A stretch of 64,000 nt of DNA from Flavobacterium limi (GTDB lineage Bacteria > Bacteroidota > Bacteroidia > Flavobacteriales > Flavobacteriaceae), in assembly GCF_010645075.1 (NCBI RefSeq), contig NZ_JAADZV010000003.1, positions 186,001-250,000 of the forward strand. The letters are read 5' to 3'. Below the pieces are notes generated by a model. That model saw only the letters and a program-made list of their open reading frames with translations. It ran no database searches and had not been told where the DNA came from. The stretch's first letter is position 1; every line of letters starts with the position of its first letter. Below, in pieces: positions 1-8,888 of this stretch. The translations under genes were made by a program, and so were the position numbers.

Positions 1-154
1 ATTTATTTCTTTTAACCGTTAAATAATCACAAATACAGTATATTATTAAAATTAACCTCTGACATATCCCATAAAATTAACAAATTACCGATAATTAACC
101 AATAAATTCGACAAGATAACAATTAGACAGCATCTTAACTTCTACAACTTTACG

Positions 155-162
155 TATATTTG
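155..162 (+). promoter_or_regulatory. -7 promoter box of lipA
   Basis: TATATTTG matches the Bacteroidetes sigma-A -7 consensus TAnnTTTG and lies 17 nt before the lipA ATG. The rest of positions 1-179 is AT-rich, and I see no gene in it. Confidence 0.6.
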
Positions 163-179
163 TAGTTCAATTTTAATGT

Positions 180-1046
180 ATGGAAACCGCAATAGAAAAT
201 ATACCAACCGGGAAGCCTAAATGGTTAAAAGTGAAGCTTCCTATTGGTCAAAAATATACTGAGCTTCGTGGTTTGGTAGATAAATATAGCCTAAACACTA
301 TCTGTACCTCGGGAAGTTGCCCCAATATGGGTGAGTGCTGGGGAGAGGGAACGGCAACTTTTATGATTTTAGGAAATGTGTGTACCCGTTCTTGTGGCTT
401 TTGCGGTGTAAAAACCGGAAGACCGGAAACAGTAGACTGGGACGAACCTGAAAAAGTAGCCCGATCTATCAAAATAATGAATATTAAGCATGCGGTAATT
501 ACCAGTGTAGACAGAGATGATTTGAAAGATGGAGGTTCTATTATCTGGATAGAAACTGTAAAAGCAATCCGCAGAATGAACCCAAATACAACACTTGAAA
601 CTCTAATTCCGGATTTTCAGGGAATTGAAAGAAATCTGGACCGAATTGTAGAAGCAAATCCGGAAGTCGTTTCACACAACATGGAAACAGTCAGACGTTT
701 GACCCGAGAAGTACGTATTCAGGCAAAATATGACCGTAGTTTAGAAGTATTACGTTATTTAAAAGAAAAAGGAATCAACAGAACAAAATCAGGAATCATG
801 TTAGGTCTTGGTGAAACGGAAGAAGAGGTTTTTCAAACAATGACTGATTTACGCAATGCAAATGTTGACGTAGTAACTATTGGTCAATATTTACAGCCAA
901 GTAAAAAACATTTACCTGTAAAAGAGTTCATTACTCCCGAGCAATTTGCCCGATACGAAAAATTTGGTCTTGAACTTGGATTCCGTCATGTAGAGAGTGG
1001 CCCTCTTGTTCGTTCCTCTTACAAAGCACAAAAACATATATTATAA
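180..1046 (+). CDS. lipA: Lipoyl synthase
   Basis: Radical-SAM enzyme that inserts two sulfur atoms into protein-bound octanoyl groups to make lipoyl cofactor for 2-oxoacid dehydrogenases and the glycine cleavage system; cytosolic. The auxiliary cluster cysteines are C42, C47 and C53 ([12 protein letters not shown]). The SAM cluster is C68-x3-C72-x2-C75 (CTRSCGFC). The C-terminal GPLVRSSY segment carries the conserved serine that ligates the auxiliary cluster. The 288-residue length is normal. The ATG lies 17 nt after a TATATTTG box. No lipB is adjacent, so it appears to be transcribed alone or with the following GAPDH gene. Confidence 0.97.
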   Translation: METAIENIPTGKPKWLKVKLPIGQKYTELRGLVDKYSLNTICTSGSCPNMGECWGEGTATFMILGNVCTRSCGFCGVKTGRPETVDWDEPEKVARSIKIMNIKHAVITSVDRDDLKDGGSIIWIETVKAIRRMNPNTTLETLIPDFQGIERNLDRIVEANPEVVSHNMETVRRLTREVRIQAKYDRSLEVLRYLKEKGINRTKSGIMLGLGETEEEVFQTMTDLRNANVDVVTIGQYLQPSKKHLPVKEFITPEQFARYEKFGLELGFRHVESGPLVRSSYKAQKHIL

Positions 1047-1108
1047 AAAGTTCACCCCGGTTAATCAATAATTTGTTTTAACCGATTAAGCAAATCAATA
1101 ATAAAAAT

Positions 1109-2107
1109 TTGAAAACCAGAATTGCTATAAATGGCTTTGGGAGAATCGGCAGAAATTTATTTCGATTACTTTTAAACCATCCTGAAATTGAAGTTGTTGC
1201 AATTAATGATATTGCTGACAACAAAACTATGTCACATTTGATAAAATATGACAGCATCCACGGGGTTTTGCCTTTTGCAGTATCTCATGATGAAAAAAGC
1301 ATAATTGTCAATGAAAAACATTATTTGTTCTTTCATGAAAAGAAGATTTCAAATTTAGACTGGAAAAGTCACAATATTGATTTTGTAATTGAATCAACAG
1401 GGAAACACAAAACCCACGAGGAGCTAAATGCACATATTGAAGCCGGGGCAAAAAAGGTGATTCTTTCTGCTCCATCAGAGGTTGACACAATTAAAACTGT
1501 TGTTTTAGGAGTAAATGAGAAGATTTTAGACGGGAGTGAAAAAATTGTTTCGAATGCAAGCTGTACCACAAACAATGCTGCTCCAATGATAAAAATAATT
1601 GATGAATTGTGTGGTATTGAACAGGCTTATATTACAACAATTCATTCATATACTACCGATCAAAGTTTACACGATCAGCCGCATAAAGATTTAAGAAGAG
1701 CGAGAGGAGCCAGCCAGTCGATTGTTCCAACAACAACCGGAGCAGCTAAAGCACTCACAAAAATCTTCCCTAATCTGCATCAAAAAATTGGAGGCTGCGG
1801 TATTCGTGTTCCGGTGCCGGATGGGTCTTTAACAGATATTACGTTCAATGTAAAACGTGCCGTTACTATTGAAGAAATTAATGATGCTTTTCAAAATGCA
1901 TCAAAAACATATTTAAAAAACATATTAGATTACACAGAAGATCCAATCGTATCCGTGGATATAATAGGCAATACAAATTCATGCTTATTTGACTCTCAGC
2001 TAACTTCTGTCATTGATAAAATGGTAAAAGTGGTGGGCTGGTACGATAATGAGATAGGCTATTCATCAAGGCTTATCGATTTAATTTTGCTGATGAAAAA
2101 AACATAA
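1109..2107 (+). CDS. gap: Type I glyceraldehyde-3-phosphate dehydrogenase
   Basis: Oxidises and phosphorylates glyceraldehyde 3-phosphate to 1,3-bisphosphoglycerate with NAD. The N-terminal Rossmann motif INGFGRIGR is at residues 7-15. The acidic D34 in AINDIAD suggests NAD rather than NADP preference. The catalytic motif SNASCTTN puts the nucleophile at C152, with H179 (TTIHSYT) as base. The only plausible start is TTG, because the glycine-rich motif begins at residue 7 and no ATG precedes it in frame. No other glycolytic gene is adjacent, and the next gene 26 nt downstream is a hybrid histidine kinase. It may be one of several gap paralogues, either glycolytic or gluconeogenic; the sequence alone does not decide. 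Confidence 0.93.
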   Translation: MKTRIAINGFGRIGRNLFRLLLNHPEIEVVAINDIADNKTMSHLIKYDSIHGVLPFAVSHDEKSIIVNEKHYLFFHEKKISNLDWKSHNIDFVIESTGKHKTHEELNAHIEAGAKKVILSAPSEVDTIKTVVLGVNEKILDGSEKIVSNASCTTNNAAPMIKIIDELCGIEQAYITTIHSYTTDQSLHDQPHKDLRRARGASQSIVPTTTGAAKALTKIFPNLHQKIGGCGIRVPVPDGSLTDITFNVKRAVTIEEINDAFQNASKTYLKNILDYTEDPIVSVDIIGNTNSCLFDSQLTSVIDKMVKVVGWYDNEIGYSSRLIDLILLMKKT

Positions 2108-2133
2108 GATTCCATTATAAAAAGTATTGCATT

Positions 2134-4020
2134 ATGAAATACCTTTTTATTATTATCAGTTTTTTTTCCACATTTTTGTATTCGCACAATAAAACGAATA
2201 CAAATAATATTTTGTATGGCAACCAATTAAATATCTCCAACAAAAAAGCCGTCGATGTTATTGATAAATCGAATTTTAGAAACTCTTATGAATATTTGAA
2301 TTTCCAGAAAGCGATGTCTTTAAAATCTCTGAAAAAGTACGATTTAGCTTCCAAAACGCTAAAAGAAATAATCCGACGTCCGGACAATTCCACAAATTCA
2401 GCAATCAAATCAGAGTCGTGCTATCAACTTGGACTAATAGAAACACACTTAAAAAGAAACGACTCTGCTATTTTTTATTTGAATAAGGCCCTCGAATCGA
2501 ATGCTAAAACTCAAAATTTAAAACAAAAAGCCAATATCATATTAGCAATAAGCCAGTATTATAAAAGTAATAAGCAATACGAACCGGCTTACAGCTATCT
2601 GAATGAATATCATCAAATTGAGCATAATATTTTAAAAATACAAAACAGCAAATCCAATTCTGACAAATACAAAAAAATCAATGAAAATCATCTTTTAAAT
2701 GAAGAAAGAAGAAAAAGTGAAGAAAAAGCTCAGATCAAAACCTATCGATATTCAAAATTAATCAGCATTTTAGCTATAGCACTTATTTCTATTCTCTCTT
2801 TATTAAGCCTGGCTCTTTACAAAAACAATGTTATCCGAAACCAGAATAATTTAGTTTTAAGAGAAAAAAACAAAGAACTTATTTTAGCAAAAAATAAAGC
2901 AGAAGAAGCTTCAAAAGCAAGATCAGAGTTTTTATCCACAGTGAGCCATGAACTCCGGACTCCATTAAATGCAATTAACGGGATTGCGCATTTATTGCTT
3001 GAAGAAAATCCAAAAGAATCTCAATTAAAATATTTGGATTCATTGAAATTCTCAGGGAATTACCTGACTACATTTATCAATGAAATACTTGAAATCAACA
3101 AAATTGACTCAAGTAAAATTGAAATAGAAAAAATTAGCTTTGACTTAAAAGCTTTACTTAACAACATTCAGAATTCATTAAAAGAATTAGCAGCCGCAAA
3201 CAACAATGATTTCTTACTGAAAATAGATGATGCTATTCCGGATAATTTAATTGGCGATACAACAAAGCTTTCACAAATAATCCTAAACTTAATCAATAAT
3301 GCATTAAAGTTTACTCAAAACGGAAAAGTTACAGTAATTGCTAAACTGCATGCACTGGAAAATGAAAAAGCAACGGTTTATTTTGAAATAACGGATACCG
3401 GAATCGGGATTCCAAAAGACAAGCAGAAAAAAGTTTTTGAAAGTTTTTCACAAGGTTCTGTAGAAGTAAATCGCAAATATGGCGGAACAGGCTTAGGGCT
3501 TACCATTGTTAAAAAACTCATTCACCTTTTAGGGGGCAAAATTCATTTAGAAAGTGAAGTGGGTAAAGGCTCTACATTTAATTTTAAATTAAACTTTGAT
3601 ATCAGCAAAAGCCCATCAGAAAAAATTCAGGAGATAAAGCATTACAATGATGACCAGTTAAAAAACAAACTCATTTTATTGATTGAGGACAATAAAATCA
3701 ATCAGATGATTACCCGAAAAATGCTTGAAAACAAATCTATACGCTGTGAAATACTTGATAATGGTGAAGAAGCAATCGAATTATTAAAAACAAAAAGTTT
3801 TGATTTAATCTTAATGGATGTCCATTTGCCGGGTATAAACGGTACAACAGCTACACAACTCATTCGGGAATTTAATAACACAACGCCAATCATTGCCCTT
3901 ACCGCTATATCGCTGGACGAAAACAGAGAACAACTTTTATCTTTCGGAATGAATGATGTAATTACAAAACCTTTTGTTCCTGATATATTTTACAATACTA
4001 TTGCTCAATTTTTCGATTAA
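2134..4020 (+). CDS. TPR-containing hybrid sensor histidine kinase
   Basis: A hybrid two-component kinase of 628 residues. It has an N-terminal signal sequence (1-17), then helical TPR-like repeats at about 50-180 that should be periplasmic, and a single membrane helix at about 207-228. A short coiled coil leads to a HisKA domain (SHELRTP, phospho-acceptor H272). Next come a HATPase_c domain with N box, DTGIGIP and GGTGLGL motifs, and a C-terminal receiver with phospho-acceptor D562 (LMDVHLPG). There is no fused DNA-binding domain and no adjacent response regulator, so the output partner is unknown. It begins 26 nt after the GAPDH gene on the same strand and may be co-transcribed. Its stop overlaps the lpxK stop on the other strand by 4 nt. 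The stimulus cannot be read from sequence. Confidence 0.9.
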   Translation: MKYLFIIISFFSTFLYSHNKTNTNNILYGNQLNISNKKAVDVIDKSNFRNSYEYLNFQKAMSLKSLKKYDLASKTLKEIIRRPDNSTNSAIKSESCYQLGLIETHLKRNDSAIFYLNKALESNAKTQNLKQKANIILAISQYYKSNKQYEPAYSYLNEYHQIEHNILKIQNSKSNSDKYKKINENHLLNEERRKSEEKAQIKTYRYSKLISILAIALISILSLLSLALYKNNVIRNQNNLVLREKNKELILAKNKAEEASKARSEFLSTVSHELRTPLNAINGIAHLLLEENPKESQLKYLDSLKFSGNYLTTFINEILEINKIDSSKIEIEKISFDLKALLNNIQNSLKELAAANNNDFLLKIDDAIPDNLIGDTTKLSQIILNLINNALKFTQNGKVTVIAKLHALENEKATVYFEITDTGIGIPKDKQKKVFESFSQGSVEVNRKYGGTGLGLTIVKKLIHLLGGKIHLESEVGKGSTFNFKLNFDISKSPSEKIQEIKHYNDDQLKNKLILLIEDNKINQMITRKMLENKSIRCEILDNGEEAIELLKTKSFDLILMDVHLPGINGTTATQLIREFNNTTPIIALTAISLDENREQLLSFGMNDVITKPFVPDIFYNTIAQFFD

Positions 4021-5033
4021 GAATCACCTTTCACATACTCTAAAATAGTGGTATCAAAATTTTGCTTATGACTGATGAATGAAATTTTTATTGGTAAATA
4101 ATATAATTTCGAAATCCCCCGGGCATCTTTTAAACGAACGTAATCTTTTTCCGTTGTAATGATTTTTTTATTTTGAGCTTTATTCTGAATGTTATTTAAA
4201 TCTGTTTCAGAAAAATGATGATGATCCGGAAAAGTCAGACATTCATCATTTTCATTCTTTAAATAATCATAAAAAGGTTTTGGCTTAGCAATTCCTGCCA
4301 AAAGCAGTTTTGTTTCAGATATAATTTCGTTTACAGCAATTTTTTCTTCTTCATTATAAACCGCATCATCATAATCTATAAAAGTAAAATAAATTTGCTG
4401 CGAACAGTTTAATTTTAATTTTAAACGGATTTCTTCCTGCTTTTCATCAGAAAGGTTTTTCGGGCATTTTGTAACCACAACAATATTCGCTCTATCAGCT
4501 CCACTCCTGCTCTCACGCAAATTCCCTGTCGGAAGCATAAAGTCATCCGCATACAAATCGTCGAATGCAGTTAGCAAAATATAAAAACCGGCTTTTACTT
4601 TTCTGTGCTGGTAAGCATCATCCAGTAAAATAATTTCAGGCCTATTCTTTTGTGAAAGTAATTGCTTGATTCCATTGGTTCTGTTTGCATCAACCGCAAC
4701 CTGAATATTTGGGAATTTTTGATAAAACTGAAAAGGTTCGTCCCCTAAAATTTCAGCGTTTGAAGTCAGATCAGCCAAAACAAAACCTTCAGATTTACGC
4801 TTGTAACCACGGCTTAAAGTAGCAATTTTATATTTATCCGATAATAGTCTGATAAGATATTCTATCTGAGGTGTTTTTCCGGTTCCGCCCACACTTAAAT
4901 TACCAACCGCAATAACCGGAATATCAAATGAAGTTGATTTCAGGATTCTTTTGTCAAAAAGAAAATTACGAATTGAAGTAATAAATCCGTATAAAATGGC
5001 AAACGGGAAAAGTATTTTTCGAATTAAGTTCAT
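4017..5033 (-). CDS. lpxK: Tetraacyldisaccharide 4'-kinase (lipid A synthesis)
   Basis: Phosphorylates the 4' position of tetraacyldisaccharide 1-phosphate to give lipid IVA, at the inner face of the cytoplasmic membrane. The P-loop GNLSVGGTGKTP is at residues 44-55. The family motif LLDDAYQHR follows, and the N-terminal hydrophobic stretch (residues 6-20) is the usual membrane anchor. At 338 residues the length is normal. It is convergent with the histidine kinase, with stop codons overlapping by 4 nt. It is divergent from the Nif3-family gene. The upstream box TACTTTCG is one mismatch from the -7 consensus, about 5 nt before the ATG. Confidence 0.96.
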   Translation of the reverse strand: MNLIRKILFPFAILYGFITSIRNFLFDKRILKSTSFDIPVIAVGNLSVGGTGKTPQIEYLIRLLSDKYKIATLSRGYKRKSEGFVLADLTSNAEILGDEPFQFYQKFPNIQVAVDANRTNGIKQLLSQKNRPEIILLDDAYQHRKVKAGFYILLTAFDDLYADDFMLPTGNLRESRSGADRANIVVVTKCPKNLSDEKQEEIRLKLKLNCSQQIYFTFIDYDDAVYNEEEKIAVNEIISETKLLLAGIAKPKPFYDYLKNENDECLTFPDHHHFSETDLNNIQNKAQNKKIITTEKDYVRLKDARGISKLYYLPIKISFISHKQNFDTTILEYVKGDS

Positions 5034-5098
5034 TTTACGAAAGTATAATTTTTTTCGTTAATTTGTTTCAGGTTTAGGTTTCAACAAAAAACTAAAAA

Positions 5099-6193
5099 AT
5101 GAAAATCAAAAACATAATAGACATACTCGAAGAAATGGCTCCCTTAGCCTATGCAGAAGATTTTGACAATGTCGGACTTCTTGTTGGTGATGATGAAACA
5201 GAAAGTACCGGTGTTTTGGTCTGCCACGATGCTTTAGAAAACGTAATCGAAGAAGCCATTGCCAAAAACTGTAATCTGGTCGTTTGTTTTCATCCGATAT
5301 TATTCTCCGGAATCAAAAAAATCACAGGCAAAAACTATGTAGAACGTGCCATTTTAAAGGCTATAAAAAATGATATTACTATTTATGCCGTTCATACCGC
5401 TTTAGACAATCATTCGCAGGGGGTAAACAAAATATTTTGTGATGCTTTAAGCTTAGCGAATACAAAGGTTTTGATTCCGAAGCAAAATTTCATTCAAAAA
5501 TTAGTGACTTATACAGTTCCGGAAAATGCACAAAAAGTACGTCAGGCTTTATTTGACGCTGGTGCCGGAACGATTGGTAATTATGAAAATTGCAGCTTTA
5601 ATTCTAATGGAACCGGAACTTACAAAGGTAATTCTGAAAGCAATCCGGTAATTGGGGCGCGCCATGAACTTACAGAAACTGAAGAAACAAAAATTGAAGT
5701 TACTTTTGAAAAACATTTGCAATCCACGATTTTAAAAGCCCTTTTTGCAAATCATATTTATGAAGAAGTAGCTTATGAAATTTATAATTTACAAAATTCA
5801 CATCAAAATATCGGCTTGGGAATGATTGGTGAACTTGAATCTGAAATGGATGAGAAAGATTTTCTTCACTTCGTAAAAGATAAAATGATTGCCAATGGAA
5901 TCCGACATTCAGCCTTCACAGGAAAGAAAATAAAGAAAATTGCCGTTTTGGGAGGGTCAGGAAGTTTTGCAATTAAAAATGCAATTCAGGCCGGGGCAGA
6001 TGCTTTTTTGACAGCCGATTTAAAATACCATCAGTTTTATGAAGCTGAAAATCGATTACTTTTAGCCGATATTGGTCATTTTGAGAGCGAACGGTATACA
6101 AAAAATTATATTGTTGATTATCTTAGGAAAAAAATCCTTAATTTTGCAATCATTTTATCAGAAGAAAATACAAATCCAGTTAAGTACTTATAA
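5099..6193 (+). CDS. Nif3/YqfO-type dinuclear metal-centre protein
   Basis: Nif3-like family (DUF34), a hexameric protein with a dinuclear metal site. GTP cyclohydrolase I type 2 activity has been proposed for some members, but the role is generally unsettled. The N-terminal half has FDNVGLLVGD (22-31), H65 in CFHPILF, and H99/D103 in AVHTALDNHS. The C-terminal half carries the partner ligands H327 and E329 in IGHFESE. At 364 residues, with a middle insertion (about 130-240), it is the long YqfO form with a PII-like domain. It ends 3 nt before the coiled-coil gene, so the two form an operon; this pairing is common in Bacteroidetes as far as I recall. Confidence 0.9.
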   Translation: MKIKNIIDILEEMAPLAYAEDFDNVGLLVGDDETESTGVLVCHDALENVIEEAIAKNCNLVVCFHPILFSGIKKITGKNYVERAILKAIKNDITIYAVHTALDNHSQGVNKIFCDALSLANTKVLIPKQNFIQKLVTYTVPENAQKVRQALFDAGAGTIGNYENCSFNSNGTGTYKGNSESNPVIGARHELTETEETKIEVTFEKHLQSTILKALFANHIYEEVAYEIYNLQNSHQNIGLGMIGELESEMDEKDFLHFVKDKMIANGIRHSAFTGKKIKKIAVLGGSGSFAIKNAIQAGADAFLTADLKYHQFYEAENRLLLADIGHFESERYTKNYIVDYLRKKILNFAIILSEENTNPVKYL

Positions 6194-6196
6194 AAT

Positions 6197-6976
6197 ATGG
6201 CGAATACGAAAGAATTAAGTGTTGAGGACAAGTTAAGAGCAATATACGATTTACAGCTTATTGACTCGAGAATTGACGAAATCAGAAACGTAAGAGGAGA
6301 ACTTCCTTTAGAAGTGGAAGATCTAGAAGATGAAGTTGCAGGTTTGAGCACTCGTTCAGAGAAATTGAAAGGTGAACTTGAAGTGGTTGAAGAACAAATC
6401 AAAGCAAAGAAAATTGCTATTGAAGAACACAAAGAGGTTATCAAAAAATACACAAAACAACAAGAATCAGTTCGCAATAACAGAGAATTTAATTCTTTGA
6501 CCAAAGAAGTTGAATTTCAGGAATTAGAAATTCAGTTAGCTGAAAAGCAAATCAAAGAAATGAAAGCTTCTATCGAACATAAAAAAGAAGTTATTTCTAA
6601 TTTAAAAGAAAAGTTAGAAGCTAAAAGTTCGCATCTAAAACATAAAAAATCTGAATTAGATGCAATCATGGCTGAAACTCAAAAAGAAGAAATTTTCTTA
6701 ACTGAAAAATCTGCTGAGTATGCTGAACAAATCGAAGAAAGATTATTAGCTGCTTACAACAGAATCAGAAGTAGTGTTCGTAATGGTTTAGCGGTAGTTT
6801 CTATTGAAAGAGGCGCTTCTGCAGGATCATTCTTCACGATTCCGCCACAAACTCAGGTAGAAATTGCCTCAAGAAAGAAAATTATCACCGATGAGCATTC
6901 AGGAAGAATCTTAGTTGACAGCGCACTTGCTGATGAAGAGAGAGAAAAAATGGAACAATTGTTCGCTAAAATCTAA
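6197..6976 (+). CDS. Coiled-coil protein of the C4 zinc-ribbon family (COG1579), zinc cysteines absent
   Basis: A 259-residue protein of the COG1579 family, whose members have a long N-terminal coiled coil and a C-terminal C4 zinc ribbon. The coiled coil covers residues 10-185 and is rich in Glu/Lys heptads. The C-terminal module is clearly homologous, with RNGLAVV, IPPQTQ and SGRILV landmarks. However, the four positions expected to be cysteine read S208, S211 (GASAGS), D232 and S235 (TDEHSG), and the whole protein contains no cysteine. Zinc binding by this site is therefore not expected. The gene starts 3 nt after the Nif3 gene and is followed by a strong terminator. Function unknown, perhaps nucleic-acid or ribosome associated. 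Confidence 0.85.
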   Translation: MANTKELSVEDKLRAIYDLQLIDSRIDEIRNVRGELPLEVEDLEDEVAGLSTRSEKLKGELEVVEEQIKAKKIAIEEHKEVIKKYTKQQESVRNNREFNSLTKEVEFQELEIQLAEKQIKEMKASIEHKKEVISNLKEKLEAKSSHLKHKKSELDAIMAETQKEEIFLTEKSAEYAEQIEERLLAAYNRIRSSVRNGLAVVSIERGASAGSFFTIPPQTQVEIASRKKIITDEHSGRILVDSALADEEREKMEQLFAKI

Positions 6977-6982
6977 ATAAAT

Positions 6983-7010
6983 TGTCCCGATCAACATCGG
7001 GACTTTTTTT
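6983..7010 (+). terminator. Intrinsic terminator after the Nif3/coiled-coil operon
   Basis: GTCCCGAT, loop CAAC, ATCGGGAC, then a T run: a perfect 8-bp stem starting 6 nt after the coiled-coil stop. A TTG codon at 6982, directly before the stem, would open a longer frame for the next gene. Confidence 0.9.
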
Positions 7011-7029
7011 TACAATAAATTCACTGGTT

Positions 7030-7884
7030 TTGGGACTTAAAAAAGGAATTCGTTTTATTACATTAAAATCGGTTGGACAATACATCAACTTCCTCAGTTA
7101 TGTCCGCCCACAAAAAGCCGTTGAGCTTTCATATGCACTTTTCAGTCAGCCTCGAGATGGAAGGTTACTAAAAGAAAAACTACCTAAAATTCTAAGAAAC
7201 ACAGATACAGAAACGTTTCACCATAACGAACACCATTTTCAAACTTATATCTGGAAAGGAAATGAAACCAAAATACTTCTGGTTCACGGTTGGGAAAGCA
7301 ATTCATCACGCTGGAAGAAAACACTTCCGCATCTTCAAAAATCTGGAAGTACCATTATAGCCCTTGATGCCCCGGCACACGGACAAAGCAGCGGTAAAGA
7401 ATTTAATGTTCCGCTTTATGCCGAATTCATCAATAAAGCAGTAGAAAAATACCAACCGAATATTATTATTGGGCATTCTATTGGCGGTGCAGCATGCGTG
7501 TACCATCAACATTTGTTTCCAAATACCAGTATAAACAAAATGGTAATTCTGGGAGCTCCATCAGATTTAAAAACACTAATTGACAATTATGTATCGATGC
7601 TCAGTTTAAATAACAAGATGTTTTCACTTCTGGAAAATCGTTTTTTGACGCATTTCAATTTTAAGTTTGAAGATTTTTCCGGGCAAAAATTCGCTTCAGG
7701 ATTTAATATTCCCGGATTAATTGCTCATGATACTACAGACAAAATTGTAGCTTTTGAAGAGGGAAAAAAAATCGCCAGCAACTGGAAAAACAGTCAGTTT
7801 ATCGAGACCAAAGGTTTGGGTCATGGCATGCACAATGACGAATTGTACCAGAAAGTGATTGAGTTTTTGTTTGAAGCGAAATAA
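7030..7884 (+). CDS. Alpha/beta hydrolase
   Basis: An alpha/beta-hydrolase fold enzyme of unknown substrate, probably cytosolic. HGWES supplies the oxyanion region, GHSIGG the nucleophile elbow (S150 from this start), AHDTTDKIV the acidic residue and GLGHGMHND the catalytic histidine. The frame is open from TTG at 6982, but those first codons encode the upstream terminator, so that start is unlikely. TTG 7030 is chosen here because conserved-looking sequence (KKGIRF, then YINFLSYVRP) begins just after it. The N terminus remains uncertain by about 16 residues. No -7 box is obvious, so readthrough past the terminator is possible. Confidence 0.75.
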   Translation: MGLKKGIRFITLKSVGQYINFLSYVRPQKAVELSYALFSQPRDGRLLKEKLPKILRNTDTETFHHNEHHFQTYIWKGNETKILLVHGWESNSSRWKKTLPHLQKSGSTIIALDAPAHGQSSGKEFNVPLYAEFINKAVEKYQPNIIIGHSIGGAACVYHQHLFPNTSINKMVILGAPSDLKTLIDNYVSMLSLNNKMFSLLENRFLTHFNFKFEDFSGQKFASGFNIPGLIAHDTTDKIVAFEEGKKIASNWKNSQFIETKGLGHGMHNDELYQKVIEFLFEAK

Positions 7885-8010
7885 TAGGCTTTTTTGCCGA
7901 TACCTTTCCCGCTTTCCACTATATTCCCGATGAAAAACTACGGTAAAAAGCCTTGTTTTTAAAATTGGGTGATACCGCTCCAATAGGGCTAAAGAGCAGC
8001 AATTTTAATT
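7885..8010 (-). ncRNA. Structured intergenic element (candidate RNA motif)
   Basis: Non-coding stretch between the hydrolase and rluF. Read on the minus strand it has the ordered blocks TAGCCC, GGAGCGGTATC, ATATAGTGGAAAGCGGGA and AAAAAAGCC. On the plus strand AGGCTTTTT (7887-7895) pairs with AAAAAGCCT (7945-7953), extended by CCG/CGG with a small bulge. From memory, the TAGCCC...GGAGCGG...ATATAGTGGAAAGC pattern recurs between genes in Flavobacteriaceae. Identity with a named Rfam family was not tested. It could also act only as a 3' end element of the hydrolase transcript. Confidence 0.4.
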
Positions 8011-8049
8011 TTTGGGCATCATTTGTCTTTATCTAATTTTCAAAATCCG

Positions 8050-8057
8050 TATTTTTG
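8050..8057 (+). promoter_or_regulatory. -7 promoter box of rluF
   Basis: TATTTTTG matches TAnnTTTG and ends 4 nt before the ATG at 8062. Transcription should therefore begin at or next to the start codon, giving a leaderless or nearly leaderless mRNA. It also rules against the upstream TTG at 8023 as the start. Confidence 0.6.
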
Positions 8058-8061
8058 TAAC

Positions 8062-8874
8062 ATGGAAGAAAATCTAAAACGTCTTAATAAATTTATTGGA
8101 GAAACAGGTTATTGCTCCCGTCGTGAAGCCGATAAACTCATCGAAGAAGGACGAGTTACCATAAACGGATCCATTCCTGAAATAGGAACCAAAGTTTCTC
8201 CGGATGATGAAGTGCGTATTGACGGGAAATTAATCTTTGAAAAGCACGAAAAAATGATTTATCTGGCTTTCAACAAGCCTGTTGGAATCGAATGCACCAC
8301 TAATCTTGAAGTCCGAAACAATATAGTCGATTATATCAATTATCCAAAACGTATTTTTCCAATAGGAAGACTGGATAAAGCCAGTGAAGGCTTAATTTTC
8401 ATGACCAATGACGGCGATATTGTAAACAAGATTTTACGCGCCCGAAACAATCACGAAAAAGAATATACAGTAACTGTAAACAAACCCATAACAGATCGTT
8501 TTATACAACGAATGGGAAATGGCGTTCCGATTTTAGATACTGTTACTAAAAAATGTAAAGTGGAGCAGATCAGTAAATACACGTTCAAAATTATTCTGAC
8601 ACAAGGTCTAAACCGCCAGATTCGAAGAATGTCAGAGTATTTAGGCTATGAAGTTACGGCATTAAAACGCATCCGAATTATCAACATTTCACTGGATGTT
8701 CCTGTTGGCCGTTATCGCGATTTAACGGAAGCTGAAATTAAAGAATTAAATAAGCTAATCGAGCCATCAAGCAAAACAGAAGAAGCAAGTTTCCCAAAAC
8801 CGGAAACCCCAAAAAGAAGAACTGAATTTATTTCAAAACACGATCCCCGATTTAAGAAAAAAGGCGATTATTGA
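8062..8874 (+). CDS. rluF: 23S rRNA pseudouridine synthase, RluF type
   Basis: Pseudouridine synthase of the RsuA/RluF group that isomerises a uridine in 23S rRNA. An N-terminal S4 RNA-binding domain ([20 protein letters not shown]) begins at residue 8. The catalytic aspartate is D105 in [12 protein letters not shown], and the RsuA-type motif GLNRQIRRM follows. A basic tail of about 30 residues rich in Lys, Pro and Glu ends the protein. The frame stays open upstream to TTG 8023, but ATG 8062 is chosen because a TATTTTTG promoter box lies between them and because the S4 domain begins here. It is a single gene, closed by a terminator. RluF and RluB/E types are hard to separate by eye. Confidence 0.88.
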   Translation: MEENLKRLNKFIGETGYCSRREADKLIEEGRVTINGSIPEIGTKVSPDDEVRIDGKLIFEKHEKMIYLAFNKPVGIECTTNLEVRNNIVDYINYPKRIFPIGRLDKASEGLIFMTNDGDIVNKILRARNNHEKEYTVTVNKPITDRFIQRMGNGVPILDTVTKKCKVEQISKYTFKIILTQGLNRQIRRMSEYLGYEVTALKRIRIINISLDVPVGRYRDLTEAEIKELNKLIEPSSKTEEASFPKPETPKRRTEFISKHDPRFKKKGDY

Positions 8875-8888
8875 TTCTTATCATAAAC

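Noticed and set aside
1058..1084. Short inverted repeat CGGTTAA/TTAACCG between lipA and gap
   Set aside because: Only 7 bp and no T run follows, so I did not call a terminator; it could be chance in AT-rich sequence.
8023..8061. Extended N terminus of rluF from TTG 8023
   Set aside because: A TATTTTTG promoter box lies at 8050-8057, inside the extension, and the S4 domain begins only after ATG 8062.
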